From an uncultured Ruminococcus sp. (GTDB lineage: Bacteria; Bacillota; Clostridia; Oscillospirales; Ruminococcaceae), in assembly GCA_902800795.1 (NCBI GenBank), contig CADCFQ010000004.1:152184-216183 (forward strand): a stretch of DNA of 64,000 nucleotides. The letters are read 5' to 3'. The translations under genes were made by a program, and so were the position numbers. The notes under the pieces were generated by a model. It saw only the letters and a program-made list of their open reading frames with translations. It had not been told where the DNA came from and did no database searches. This document shows positions 18,298 to 26,673 of this stretch, piece after piece (the first letter of the stretch is position 1; the number at the start of each line of letters is the position of its first letter).

Positions 18298-18915
18298 TTA
18301 GTTGAACCTGTTCATAGCTTCGCCGGTCTCGCCCCTGACAATGAGCTCCAGCGCTTCGGCGCTTTTTTCAAAGACCTCTGCAAGTGTCTTCATATCCTCT
18401 TCCGAAAACCGTGAGAGCACCCAGTCAGCAAGGTCGTAATCGGGGTGGGGCTTGCCGCCTATGCCTATCTTTATCCTGGGGAAATCCTGGGAGCCGCAGA
18501 GCTCGATAATGCTCTTTATGCCGTTGTGGCCGCCTGCCGAGCCCTTGCGCCTGATACGCATGGTGCCCACGTCCAGAGAGATATCGTCATAGATAACTAT
18601 GATGTTCTCCGGCGGTATATCGTAAAAGTCCATAGCGTCGCTCACCGCCTCGCCGCTTTTGTTCATAAAAGTCTGGGGGCGCATGAGCAGACAGCTTTTG
18701 CCGCCGATAACGGCACGCCTGCACACAGCATTGAACTTGTGCTCTGGCGAGGTGGGAGCGAATTTTTTCTCTATCGCATCCAGCGCCAGAAAGCCTGCGT
18801 TGTGTCTTGTCTGCTCATAGGAGACCCCGGGATTGCCAAGGCCTGCTATAATATATTCGGGCTTTGTCGGCCTTGTTTCCTCCGACAGTGCTTTCAGTTT
18901 CTCAAATAAACCCAT
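18298..18915 (-). CDS. pth: Peptidyl-tRNA hydrolase
   Basis: Releases peptides from prematurely dissociated peptidyl-tRNA. Catalytic features are visible: YIIAGLGNPGVSYEQTRHNA (active-site His in TRHNAG), LLMRPQTFMNKSG, VIYDDISLDVG and RRKGSAGGHNGIKSI. At 205 residues it carries about 20 extra N-terminal residues (MGLFEKLKALSEETRPTKPE) compared with most bacterial enzymes; AGAGGGATA before the ATG supports this start. mfd follows. Confidence 0.97.
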   Translation of the reverse strand: MGLFEKLKALSEETRPTKPEYIIAGLGNPGVSYEQTRHNAGFLALDAIEKKFAPTSPEHKFNAVCRRAVIGGKSCLLMRPQTFMNKSGEAVSDAMDFYDIPPENIIVIYDDISLDVGTMRIRRKGSAGGHNGIKSIIELCGSQDFPRIKIGIGGKPHPDYDLADWVLSRFSEEDMKTLAEVFEKSAEALELIVRGETGEAMNRFN

Positions 18916-18957
18916 ATTATCCCTCTTTCTAAAAATGTCTTACACAGAACGCACAAT

Positions 18958-19142
18958 ACCCCCGACCTTATAAAAAGCCGGGGTGTGTTTACATATTATT
19001 TTCAACGGACCCTCAGTAAAAATCAAAACGAATGAGAGTCACCGAGCAGCAAAGCCTGCAGCTCAGACTATGTGCTGAACGTCAAAGCCGTGCGGCGAGC
19101 ACCCCCGACTTTATAAAAAGCCGGGGTGTGTTTACATATTAT
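18958..19142. repeat. Duplicated 42-bp terminator-like hairpin around a 101-bp segment
   Basis: ACCCCCGAC-TTATAAAAAG-CCGGGGTGTG-TTTACATATTAT occurs at 18958-18999 and 19101-19142 with one mismatch. Each copy folds as a CCCCG/CGGGG hairpin. The 101 bases between them end in AAAGCCGTGCGGCGAGCAC, shared with the 89-bp repeat at 8535-8712. This looks like a duplication or insertion of a mobile short repeat. Confidence 0.85.
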
Positions 19143-19168
19143 GATCTCGTCTTTACAGTATACCACGT

Positions 19169-19750
19169 TCAGGCGTTATTGTCAATCGAAACAGATATGC
19201 TGGCTTTCTCTGAGGCAAACTCGCTCTCGATAGCTTCCTTTATCGTCTTGCCGCCCTTGATCGCAAGAACTATTCCCACAATGATGAGCACGACAACAAC
19301 AGCGATTATCACTATTCCCAGAACAAGGCTGCTCGAACCGTTTTCGGCCGAATGCTGGGGAGCACCATAGCTGGGCTGCTGGTTGGAGAGGTTCACCGGG
19401 GTGTTATAACCGGCATACTTCTGGTTCTGTGCCTGGGGCTGGGGCGGTATAGCCTGGAAAGGCTCTGCCTGCTGCTGTGGCTGCTCAAATGCCTGCTGTT
19501 CAAACTGCTGCGGCTGTTCAAACTGCTGCATTGAAGGGTCGTTCCTCTCGGGAGTGCCGTAGCTTGGGGCCTGCTCCGAAAGATACTCGGGTGTACCGTA
19601 GCCCGAATTCTGCTGGGGCTGCTCGAACTGCTGGGGCTGCTCAAATGCCTGCTCCTGGAGCGGAGCCCCGGAGGCACCCAGCTGGCTTCCGCAGAATCCG
19701 CAGAATACCGAGCCGTCTGCGAGTTGATTTTTACATACCGGACATATCAT
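19169..19750 (-). CDS. Zinc-ribbon membrane protein with Gln-rich repeats
   Basis: The N-terminus is a four-cysteine zinc ribbon (ICPVCKNQLADGSVFCGFCG). A low-complexity region of about 95 residues follows, built from FEQPQQ and YGTPE-like repeats. A single hydrophobic helix (LVLGIVIIAVVVVLIIVGIV) and a short tail complete it. ATG at 19750 behind GGAGGAGGAA is chosen over a longer frame to 19810. Clostridia often have such one-helix zinc-ribbon proteins; no function is assigned. Its promoter (TTGACG at 19810-19805, TATAAT at 19787-19782, 17-base spacer) overlaps the upstream terminator. Confidence 0.8.
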   Translation of the reverse strand: MICPVCKNQLADGSVFCGFCGSQLGASGAPLQEQAFEQPQQFEQPQQNSGYGTPEYLSEQAPSYGTPERNDPSMQQFEQPQQFEQQAFEQPQQQAEPFQAIPPQPQAQNQKYAGYNTPVNLSNQQPSYGAPQHSAENGSSSLVLGIVIIAVVVVLIIVGIVLAIKGGKTIKEAIESEFASEKASISVSIDNNA

Positions 19751-19781
19751 AGATCTTCCTCCTCCGAAATAAGCTAAGCTT

Positions 19782-19810
19782 ATTATACACCAACACAGCC
19801 AAAACGTCAA
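19782..19810 (-). promoter_or_regulatory. Promoter of the zinc-ribbon protein gene
   Basis: Minus-strand TTGACG and TATAAT with a 17-base spacer. Confidence 0.75.
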
Positions 19811-19811
19811 G

Positions 19812-19843
19812 AAAAAAAGCTCCCTCCCATAGCGGGAAGGAGC
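19812..19843 (-). terminator. Terminator after the small membrane protein gene
   Basis: On the minus strand GCTCCTTCCCGC and GGGAGGGAGC pair, followed by T7. Confidence 0.82.
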
Positions 19844-19855
19844 AAAGAATGGTTT

Positions 19856-20107
19856 TTACTCAAAAAGTGTGTCGATATACTGATCCACAGCCCTGACGAC
19901 CTTGGTGTCGCCGAACTCTTTCTTTACAAATTTTCCGCTCTTGTAGATCGTATATACAGAGCCGAACATAACTGCCAGCGTCATAAAGATGCACAGGATA
20001 CCAACAAAAGCGCTGCCCCTGCGTGTGTTTTTGCGAACCGCCAGTGCGTTCTGATAGTCTGCTCTCTGAGCAAGTCTTGTGTTCATCTCTTCGGTGTACT
20101 TTGTCAT
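19856..20107 (-). CDS. Small single-pass membrane protein, unknown
   Basis: An 83-residue protein: a charged N-terminal half (TKYTEEMNTRLAQRADYQNA), one membrane helix (FVGILCIFMTLAVMFGSVYT) and a short acidic tail. ATG at 20107 has GGGAGGGG upstream. It has its own promoter (TTGACA at 20201-20196, TATATT at 20178-20173, 17-base spacer) and terminator. The topology resembles small cell-division or envelope adaptor proteins, but no family is recognised. Confidence 0.65.
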   Translation of the reverse strand: MTKYTEEMNTRLAQRADYQNALAVRKNTRRGSAFVGILCIFMTLAVMFGSVYTIYKSGKFVKKEFGDTKVVRAVDQYIDTLFE

Positions 20108-20172
20108 AGTATCCCCTCCCTGTTCTGCCCCTTCGGGGCTCCCGTGTCGTGCCGGAATCTTCCGACAAGCAC

Positions 20173-20201
20173 AATATACAACAGTTTTTGCCATTTGTCA
20201 A
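20173..20201 (-). promoter_or_regulatory. Promoter of the small membrane protein gene
   Basis: Minus-strand TTGACA and TATATT with a 17-base spacer. Confidence 0.75.
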
Positions 20202-20255
20202 TAGGCCGGGGAAAATTTCATCTTTTTATCACAAAGGGTGAACTGTGTTGACGAA

Positions 20256-20801
20256 TCAGTGTTCTCCCTGATATACTCCCGGCTCGAATTTTTCACCAAT
20301 TCTATGTACAATTTTACTGTCCAATTCCGAATCCGGGTATTGACCGACGATACCACTATCTTTATCATCTGCCCACTGTGCGTAATAAACATAATAAGAT
20401 GTTTTATCGTCGAGTTCTAACGCTCTAACATTGAAAAAAACTGTTCCATATGTGACAGTCTTTTCGTCGCCATTATATTCTCCCTCATTCAACACTTTAT
20501 ATAATGCGTTATCAAACGGATTAGTGCTATCTTTTAGTTCTACAATTTCAATCGCTTTGTTGTTCATACTACTTTCAATATCTGAAAGCTTTCCATCCTT
20601 ATAATCCAATTCATAATCATATATAAGATTATTGATCTTTGTATAAATTATTTTTGCTTTCTCGTTTGCATTTTTTAATTTATCTACGTCACTAATACTA
20701 CGTTCTTTTTTTATCTTACTACTGCTGTCGCTTTTTTTATCCCCGCACGCACAAAGCATAAGAATTAAACCTGCAAGCATAATTGCTAAAAATTTTCTCA
20801 T
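20256..20801 (-). CDS. Lipoprotein of unknown function, AT-rich
   Basis: A lipoprotein signal peptide (MRKFLAIMLAGLILMLCACG) with lipobox LCAC is followed by a Ser/Lys linker and a soluble domain of about 150 residues (for example YTKINNLIYDYELDYKDGKL and YYVYYAQWADDKDSG). The gene is visibly more AT-rich than its neighbours, with many ATA, TTT and AAA codons, which suggests recent acquisition. It is divergent from a small XRE regulator, and two inverted repeats lie between them, so the regulator probably controls it. No family recognised. Confidence 0.75.
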   Translation of the reverse strand: MRKFLAIMLAGLILMLCACGDKKSDSSSKIKKERSISDVDKLKNANEKAKIIYTKINNLIYDYELDYKDGKLSDIESSMNNKAIEIVELKDSTNPFDNALYKVLNEGEYNGDEKTVTYGTVFFNVRALELDDKTSYYVYYAQWADDKDSGIVGQYPDSELDSKIVHRIGEKFEPGVYQGEH

Positions 20802-20825
20802 AACAACACCTCATATATAATATTT

Positions 20826-20898
20826 TATGACCGTATGGTCATATTATAATCAATATAGCACAAAAGTGTAGTATAGTCAATAGTACCAAAAGGTACTA
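20826..20898. promoter_or_regulatory. Two 7-4-7 inverted repeats between lipoprotein and XRE genes
   Basis: TATGACC-GTAT-GGTCATA (20826-20843) and TAGTACC-AAAA-GGTACTA (20881-20898) share arm length and spacing; a weaker CAC-AAAA-GTG lies between. They are probable operators of the XRE protein, inferred from position and symmetry. Confidence 0.65.
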
Positions 20899-20941
20899 AG
20901 AATATAATTGTGATTCCATACAAATTGCAGGTGAATTTATT

Positions 20942-21157
20942 GTGTACTTTCAAAGATTAAAAGACCTCCGTGAGGACAGGGACTTGAACCAGAGTCAAGT
21001 CGCTGAACTGCTCTTTACAACTCAGACAGTATATTCCCGTTATGAACGTGGAGTAAGAACTATCCCCGTCGAGCATCTGCTTATCCTTGCGGATTTCTAC
21101 AATGTCTCCGCCGACTACATCCTGGGACGCACAAACAATAAAAAACTGTATAAATAA
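20942..21157 (+). CDS. Small XRE-family regulator
   Basis: A 71-residue protein that is essentially one Cro/CI-type helix-turn-helix: RLKDLREDRDLNQSQVAELL, TTQTVYSRYERGVRTIP and LLILADFYNVSADYILGR. GTG start at 20942; the ribosome binding site is weak. It faces away from the AT-rich lipoprotein gene, with two palindromes in the shared upstream region. A bidirectional terminator follows. Probably a local repressor. Confidence 0.88.
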   Translation: MYFQRLKDLREDRDLNQSQVAELLFTTQTVYSRYERGVRTIPVEHLLILADFYNVSADYILGRTNNKKLYK

Positions 21158-21196
21158 AAACACAGATCATCGAAGAAAATGACCTGTGTTTTTTGT
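21155..21196. terminator. Bidirectional terminator
   Basis: AACACAG-A-TCAT pairs with ATGA-C-CTGTGTT, flanked by A-tract and T6, between convergent genes. Confidence 0.85.
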
Positions 21197-21199
21197 TTT

Positions 21200-21685
21200 C
21201 TACCCGTTTATTCTGTCTGCAAGCTCCTTTGCCTCATCGAAAGAGCTGAACCCGCCGGCTATCTGACAATTACCGTCAACGATCTTACTGGTAACCGTAG
21301 GTGCAAATATGCACTCGCCGTCCACCCAGACAGACACCTGTCCTTCTCCTGCCAGTCTTTCAGTCACTTCGGCAAAGGCTGCCGTGCCCTCATCATCAAA
21401 GCTTACCGAGATCACATAGTCGATAACTCCCGTGGTCTCGTCCTTAATGGCGTTTACCTCTGCGCTCACGATATTTTCGCCTGTCAGAACTACCGCGCCG
21501 TCTTCGGCAATACCTTTGCGCAGCACTACCTCAGCTTTTTCCGCCTGAGAGCTTTCCTCAGTCCGCGATGATGATTCTCTCTCCGATGATTCATCATTCT
21601 TATCCACATGGCAGGCGCAAAGCGTTACCATGCAAACGGCAAGCAGCAAAGCGATAATCTTTCTCAGCACATTATTCATCCCCAT
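21200..21685 (-). CDS. Lipoprotein with a SecD P1-head-like domain
   Basis: A lipoprotein signal (IIALLLAVCMVTLCAC, lipobox LCAC) leads to a Ser/Glu-rich linker and a domain of about 105 residues. That domain closely resembles the head of the SecD first periplasmic domain: LTGENIVSAEVNAIKDETTG, VSFDDEGTAAFAEVTERLAG, VWVDGECIFAPTVTSKIVDG and GFSSFDEAKELADRING. The twelve membrane helices of SecD/SecF are absent. The start is ATG at 21685 or 21679; either overlaps the end of glmU, so the two are probably co-expressed. The domain match is by eye from the known SecD pattern. Role unknown. Confidence 0.75.
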   Translation of the reverse strand: MGMNNVLRKIIALLLAVCMVTLCACHVDKNDESSERESSSRTEESSQAEKAEVVLRKGIAEDGAVVLTGENIVSAEVNAIKDETTGVIDYVISVSFDDEGTAAFAEVTERLAGEGQVSVWVDGECIFAPTVTSKIVDGNCQIAGGFSSFDEAKELADRING

Positions 21686-23090
21686 GCGCCTTGATAAACT
21701 TTTCTGTTCTCGCCTTCAGCTTGCGCTCGGCATAGCCTTCGATTATCTTCATATCCGTTCTCTCAAGCGCCAGCGCACCTGCCGGAACGTCCTTTGTTAT
21801 CGTCGAGCCTGCGCCGGTATAAGCTCCGTCGCCGATGTTGACGGGCGAAACAAGGTTCGTGTTGCAGCCAATAAAGGCGTTGTCGCCGATAGTTGTGCGG
21901 TATTTCTTCTCGCCGTCAAAGTTCACCGTCACAACTCCGCAGCCGAAGTTTACGTTCTTGCCAACGTCGCTGTCGCCAACATAGGTCAGGTGAGCCACAC
22001 AGGTGTACTCTCCCACAGTGGAGTTCTTTATCTCCACAAAGTCGCCTATCTTTGCGCCCTTCTTGATGTGGGAGTTTGGCCTGAGCTGAACAAAGGGGCC
22101 TATCTTGGCGTTGTCATCCACCCTGGCATTATAAGCCTGCACATAGTTAAGGTCAACACCGTCGCCGATAACGCTGTTCTCGATGATACAGCCCACACCT
22201 ATCTTGCAGTCTTTTCCTATAACGGTGTTTCCACGAAGCTTAACATTGCTGTCTATCCTTGTTCCGGTGCCGATAGTTACCTTTCTGCCGACAGACACGC
22301 CGTCGGTACAGACAAACTCGACACCCTCATCCAGCCACTTGTCTATGATGAGCTTTCTTGCTATGTCATTGAGAGCAAGAAGTCCCTTTCTGTCATTTGC
22401 GCCCTGAGACACCTGGGGATTTCTCGAAGTGAAAGCATCCGCCTTGTATCCCTTTGAGAGCAGTATCTCTATGCAGTCGGTGAGGTAGTATTCGCCCTGT
22501 GCGTTGTTTCTGTCAAGAAGCGGAAGCGCTTCAAGAAGAGCCTCTGTCTTGAACCAGTAGCAGCCGGAGTTTATCTCATCGATAAGGAGCTGCTCGGGAG
22601 TGCAATCCTTATGTTCTCTTATCCCGGAAATGCCGTTGTCTGTGCGTATTATCCTGCCGTAGCCTGTGGGGTCCTTTATCTTTGAAGTGACCACAGTAAC
22701 AGCGGCGCCGCTTTCAGTGTGGTGAGCAAGGGAGCCCTTTATTGTCTCCTCGTCGATAAAGGGAGCATCACCGCAGAGAATAAGGGTGTTTCCCGAGGTG
22801 TCCTTTTTAAGGAAATCCACAGCCTGCATAACAGCATGGCCTGTTCCCAGTCTCTCGGCCTGGAGAGCAGTCTCGACAGTTCCCTTTGTCTGCCTCTGAG
22901 CAAGGTACTCATCTATCTGCTCGCACTCAAACCCCTTGACCACGCATATATTCTCCATTCCGGAATCCTCGCAGGCAGAGATCACCCATTCGAGCATGGG
23001 CTCTCCCAGTACCTCCAGCAGGACCTTGGGTTTATTTGTTTTCATTCTTTTTCCCTGGCCGCCTGCCAGGATAACAACATTGTTTGCCAT
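21672..23090 (-). CDS. glmU: Bifunctional GlmU: GlcN-1-P acetyltransferase / GlcNAc-1-P uridylyltransferase
   Basis: Makes UDP-GlcNAc, precursor of peptidoglycan and wall polymers. The uridylyltransferase domain starts VVILAGGQGKRMKTNKPKVL. The C-terminal left-handed beta-helix acetyltransferase has hexapeptide repeats and the active-site regions AYNARVDDNAKIGPFVQLRP, FVEIKNSTVGE and VGDSDVGKNVNFGCGVVTVN. ATG at 23090 behind GAAGGAG gives 472 residues, near the usual 456. A strong promoter precedes it (TTGACA 23187-23182, TATACT 23164-23159). Confidence 0.97.
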   Translation of the reverse strand: MANNVVILAGGQGKRMKTNKPKVLLEVLGEPMLEWVISACEDSGMENICVVKGFECEQIDEYLAQRQTKGTVETALQAERLGTGHAVMQAVDFLKKDTSGNTLILCGDAPFIDEETIKGSLAHHTESGAAVTVVTSKIKDPTGYGRIIRTDNGISGIREHKDCTPEQLLIDEINSGCYWFKTEALLEALPLLDRNNAQGEYYLTDCIEILLSKGYKADAFTSRNPQVSQGANDRKGLLALNDIARKLIIDKWLDEGVEFVCTDGVSVGRKVTIGTGTRIDSNVKLRGNTVIGKDCKIGVGCIIENSVIGDGVDLNYVQAYNARVDDNAKIGPFVQLRPNSHIKKGAKIGDFVEIKNSTVGEYTCVAHLTYVGDSDVGKNVNFGCGVVTVNFDGEKKYRTTIGDNAFIGCNTNLVSPVNIGDGAYTGAGSTITKDVPAGALALERTDMKIIEGYAERKLKARTEKFIKAHGDE

Positions 23091-23158
23091 AGCTTTCTCC
23101 TTCATATCATAAAATAAGGCTGCACCCATAAGTGCCGCCGATATTCTTTACCCACAAT

Positions 23159-23187
23159 AGTATATCATTATTTTGCTTTTCTGTCAA
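23159..23187 (-). promoter_or_regulatory. Promoter of glmU
   Basis: Minus-strand TTGACA and TATACT with a 17-base spacer. Confidence 0.85.
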
Positions 23188-23297
23188 TCATCTGTCAGCA
23201 TAAGACTCATACACCCGCATCCGGCCCGGAGCAGTTTTTGCAGCTGAACGTTACTTTTATTTCTTCGGATAAATGGGTGAATATTTACAAATAAGTG

Positions 23298-23326
23298 TTG
23301 CAAATAACAAAAAAGTGTTGTATAAT
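23298..23326 (+). promoter_or_regulatory. Promoter of the SGNH esterase gene
   Basis: TTGCAA and TATAAT with a 17-base spacer. The octamer AAGTGTTG occurs twice, 20 bases apart, overlapping both boxes, which could mark a regulator site. Confidence 0.8.
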
Positions 23327-23384
23327 GTCAATTATGAGGTCGGCTAAGGCTGACCCTAATCTAAGACTTGAAAGGAATTATGCT

Positions 23385-24707
23385 ATGAAAAAGATATTTG
23401 CTGCCGCTCTTTCACTGTGCCTTTGCTGTGCAGTGCTAAGCTCCTGCGGCGATTCCGACAGCTCTTCCAAAGCCGAAAGCGCATCTGCATCCGCTTCCTC
23501 TGGTGACTCCCAGAACGCAGGCGGCGGTGATGTCACGCCCACAGATGACACCCCTTCGGGCAAGCTGCTCGAGCAGTTCCCTGTGAGCGACGCTGCCTTT
23601 GACCCGACTCAGGGTGCCACCGAGAATATGATAGGCAGAAGTGTCCTCAATGAAGGCGACACCTCACGTCTTGCTGCGAAGCTCAAATACGCTCTTGACA
23701 ACCCCAAGGAGACCACAAAGATCTGCTTCCTTGGCGACTCTATCACCCAGGGTTCTTCTGCTGATTCTTCCCAGAAGCAGTATGTAAACCAGTACAAGAC
23801 CTGGTGGGAAGAGAATGTCAGCTACTATGTTGATGTGAACAACGCAGGTATCGGCGCTACCGATTCCTACATAGGCGTTCACAGAGCAGCAAGAGATGCT
23901 CTGGCTGACCAGCCCGATATCATTTTCATTGAGTTTATAAACGACCAGGACAACGAGTTTTACGGCGCTTGTATGGACAGCCTTGTAAGGATGTGTCTGG
24001 CACAGGAGAACAACCCTGCCGTTATCATCCTTGAGCCCACCTGTGAGGACGGAACTTCTCCGCAGAACACTCACCTCAACGTGGCCCAGGCATACAATAT
24101 CCCTATGATATCTTATCATGATGCTATCATCCCCGAGATCGATGCAGGAAACTTTGAGTGGAGCAAGCTCCAGGCCGATGTGGTTCACCCCAACAGCGCA
24201 GGCCACACCATTATGGCTCAGCTGCTCACAAGTTTCACGGCAAAGATCAAGGACAATATTGATTCCGTGAGCACAGAGGTCGCTCCCTTTGATGCTTCCA
24301 CCGCTGCTCCTTACGGCGACAAGTATGCAGGTGCTGCTATCGCTGACAGAGATTCCGAGGTTGTGGAAACCGTTGACGAGGGGACCTTCACCGATGTGAC
24401 CAGCTTCCAGCAGTTCACAAACGGCTGGGGCACCACCACAGGCGGCTCCATCAAGATGAAGGTCACCGCAAAGAACATCGGTATCATCTACTATATGAAC
24501 GTTGACGGCACCTACGCTTCCGTAGACGTAAAGGTAGACGGCGAATCCACAAAGCTCCTCAATGCTGACTTCACAGGCGGCTGGGGCAACTACGCTAAGG
24601 CCGACGAGATCTTCACCTCTGACGAGGTCGCAGAGCACGAGGTCGAGATAACAGTCATCGACGACTCGAAGCCAAACTTCCAGATACTCGATATGATCGT
24701 TTCATAA
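23385..24707 (+). CDS. SGNH/GDSL-hydrolase lipoprotein with C-terminal beta domain
   Basis: A lipoprotein signal (MKKIFAAALSLCLCCAVLSS, then CG) and a Ser/Ala linker precede an SGNH hydrolase: block I CFLGDSITQGSSAD (nucleophile Ser), block III-like IIFIEFINDQDNE, and block V DVVHPNSAGH with the catalytic Asp-His pair. The C-terminal 130 residues look like a beta-sandwich carbohydrate-binding module. Such enzymes deacetylate plant polysaccharides; acetylated mannan or xylan would suit the nearby mannanases, but the substrate is inferred. ATG at 23385 behind GAAAGGA. Confidence 0.85.
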   Translation: MKKIFAAALSLCLCCAVLSSCGDSDSSSKAESASASASSGDSQNAGGGDVTPTDDTPSGKLLEQFPVSDAAFDPTQGATENMIGRSVLNEGDTSRLAAKLKYALDNPKETTKICFLGDSITQGSSADSSQKQYVNQYKTWWEENVSYYVDVNNAGIGATDSYIGVHRAARDALADQPDIIFIEFINDQDNEFYGACMDSLVRMCLAQENNPAVIILEPTCEDGTSPQNTHLNVAQAYNIPMISYHDAIIPEIDAGNFEWSKLQADVVHPNSAGHTIMAQLLTSFTAKIKDNIDSVSTEVAPFDASTAAPYGDKYAGAAIADRDSEVVETVDEGTFTDVTSFQQFTNGWGTTTGGSIKMKVTAKNIGIIYYMNVDGTYASVDVKVDGESTKLLNADFTGGWGNYAKADEIFTSDEVAEHEVEITVIDDSKPNFQILDMIVS

Positions 24708-24715
24708 AACACATC

Positions 24716-24750
24716 AGCTCCCCGGAACTGAACTCCCGGGGAGCTTTTAT
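24716..24750 (+). terminator. Terminator of the SGNH gene
   Basis: AGCTCCCCGG and CCGGGGAGCT (with a short offset) form a long stem followed by TTTTATT. Confidence 0.88.
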
Positions 24751-24773
24751 TATGCGTTACAGAGGAAAAGAAG

Positions 24774-24862
24774 TAATGAATAGTGAATAGTGAATAATGA
24801 ATAATTAAGGTATCGCCTTCGGCGATGATTTTTAAATATCATCATCCGAAGAACGATACCTT
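24774..24862 (+). repeat. Palindromic intergenic repeat, copy B
   Basis: GAATAGTGAATAATGAATAA, then GGTATCG (24809) to CGATACC (24854), with ATCATC repeats inside. It is the mirror orientation of copy A (10928-11006) at near identity. Confidence 0.8.
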
Positions 24863-24913
24863 CTTTTTTATTATTCTTTTTTTTGCAAGTGCTTTTAGTT
24901 TACACCAATCCCC

Positions 24914-24951
24914 GGCGGGTGGGGGCGGCGATCCAGGGGCTCGCCCCTGGG
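24914..24951 (+). repeat. G-rich repeat core, copy 3
   Basis: GGGTGGGGGCGGCG followed by CAGGGGCTCGCCCCTG, the same core as at 8416-8450 (inverted) and 37509-37543. Confidence 0.65.
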
Positions 24952-24961
24952 AGGCTTTACT

Positions 24962-26629
24962 CTATTGTTGAGCCGCAAGGAAGGTCTCGGTATCCATAGG
25001 ATAGGCCTTGAGGTCGGGCAGCTCGTCAAGGGTGAGCACCCTTTCGCTGTTGTAGACCTTGTTCCACTGCTCTATCTCGGTGTACTGGTCTGAGAGCTGC
25101 TTGTCTTTAAGACAGAACTCGCCGTTCCAGGTGGAGAAGAACGCCCATCTTGCGCCGTCATTGAAAGCGGTGTCGGGGTCGAAGATAGTTCCGTTCTCGC
25201 TCATAGCGATTATCTTGTTGGTCGAGGTGGATTGCTTGAGCAGGTCGTAGCGGTTCTTCTGAGACGAATAATCGTGCTCGTCAGGATAGCAGTCAAAGCT
25301 GATTATGTCAACACAATCATCGCCGGGATACCAGGTCGGGTTCTGTGCGTTCCAGACCCAGATAAGGTTATTGAGCCCGTACTCGTTGGTGAACTTATCA
25401 TACATAAGCTTCCACAGCTTGATATAGGCTTCCTTTCCGCCTGAGCCCCACCAGAACCACTGGTTGCCGGGCCAGTCGGGGTCGCCTGCCGCCTCATGGA
25501 GAGGCCTCCACAGGATAGGTGCGTTAGCATCCGTTGTCTGCTTGAGCTGCTCTGCCATGTGGTCAAGGTCGGCAACGATAGCATCATAGCCCTCCTGATC
25601 CTCACCGCTCATAGCCTTTGCAAGGTCAAAGTTGGTATACTCGGAATAGAATGCCTGCCACCAAGCACCGCCGTTATATTCCATATACTGCTCGGGCGGA
25701 TACCAGTGCCAGCAAAGAGAAACTATACCGCCCTCATTGTTTACCCAGTCGATCGCCTGGATAGGCACCATATCTCCGCCGCCTGCTCCGTGAGCAAGAG
25801 CGCTGTTTGAAAGGTTTAGCACATCAAGTCCCAGTATAGCGGGGGTCTTGCCGGTGTGCTTCTGTATCTCCTTGAATTCACGGCTGTCCTTGCCCTCGTT
25901 GTCTCCCGAGAACTGACCCGAGATAACATACTTTCCGTAAACATCGGTAAGGAAATTGAAAAGCCTCTTTGCCTCGTCCGATGCGTTAGGGTTCGACAGC
26001 TTGTTCTCCACCTTATACTGTGAAAGGTCGATAGCCGGAGCCGGGGTTATCTTCAGGCTGTCGATATAGATATGACCCTGATCTCCCCTGACGCCTATCT
26101 TATAGCTGCCGCCCTCGGGGATAAGCACATTCTCTGCAACGGTGTCGCCGAAATCCTTGCTGGTCGAGCTGAAGGATGTGAGCGCACTGCCGTTTACGGT
26201 GATAAGGTTAGACTGTCCCTCAGAGTCAGCCGCCATCCTCAGAGTGATATTATAGCTGCCCTCGGCTGGTATCTCAACATCAAAGGTCACCTCGTCGCCC
26301 TTGCTTGCTATCGACACAAAGCCCGAGCCTGTGAAATCTCCCAGGAAGGCCTGCTCCAGCACCTCAGCGCTGCCGCCAAGCTCCCCTTCCTCGGCTTCAA
26401 AGCTGACCTCGAAATCCTCGGGCACATCATACTCGTTCTTCACCTCGGAGAGGTCAAGATCGCCCATAGTCTCAACTATCGGAGCGGTAGTTGTGGTCAC
26501 TGCCTGAGAGCTGTCGCCGGAAGACTTGCCCTTGCTGCTGGATGAACCTGTCTCGCTGCCGCAGCCGACAGCCGCCGTCATCATCAGCGCCGCCGCAAAA
26601 GCCGCACCTCTTTTCATTTTGTTTTTCAT
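24962..26629 (-). CDS. GH26 beta-mannanase lipoprotein with CBM35-like module
   Basis: Endo-1,4-beta-mannanase anchored outside the membrane. Order: lipoprotein signal ending AAVGCG, Ser-rich linker, a beta-sandwich module of CBM35 type (about 60-190: FEAEEGELGGSAEVLEQAFL, YNITLRMAADSEGQSNLITV), then GH26 from about residue 210. Acid/base Glu lies in WRPLHEAAG (near 378) and the nucleophile in AMSENGT (near 478); VSLCWHWYPPE and NLIWVWNAQNPTWYPG are typical subsite residues. ATG at 26629 behind GGAGG. A cre-like operator lies upstream. It probably feeds the cytosolic GH113 enzyme. Confidence 0.93.
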   Translation of the reverse strand: MKNKMKRGAAFAAALMMTAAVGCGSETGSSSSKGKSSGDSSQAVTTTTAPIVETMGDLDLSEVKNEYDVPEDFEVSFEAEEGELGGSAEVLEQAFLGDFTGSGFVSIASKGDEVTFDVEIPAEGSYNITLRMAADSEGQSNLITVNGSALTSFSSTSKDFGDTVAENVLIPEGGSYKIGVRGDQGHIYIDSLKITPAPAIDLSQYKVENKLSNPNASDEAKRLFNFLTDVYGKYVISGQFSGDNEGKDSREFKEIQKHTGKTPAILGLDVLNLSNSALAHGAGGGDMVPIQAIDWVNNEGGIVSLCWHWYPPEQYMEYNGGAWWQAFYSEYTNFDLAKAMSGEDQEGYDAIVADLDHMAEQLKQTTDANAPILWRPLHEAAGDPDWPGNQWFWWGSGGKEAYIKLWKLMYDKFTNEYGLNNLIWVWNAQNPTWYPGDDCVDIISFDCYPDEHDYSSQKNRYDLLKQSTSTNKIIAMSENGTIFDPDTAFNDGARWAFFSTWNGEFCLKDKQLSDQYTEIEQWNKVYNSERVLTLDELPDLKAYPMDTETFLAAQQ

Positions 26630-26673
26630 AAAATTAACCTCCAAATAAAGGCATTTCTGCCGTTTCTGATATT

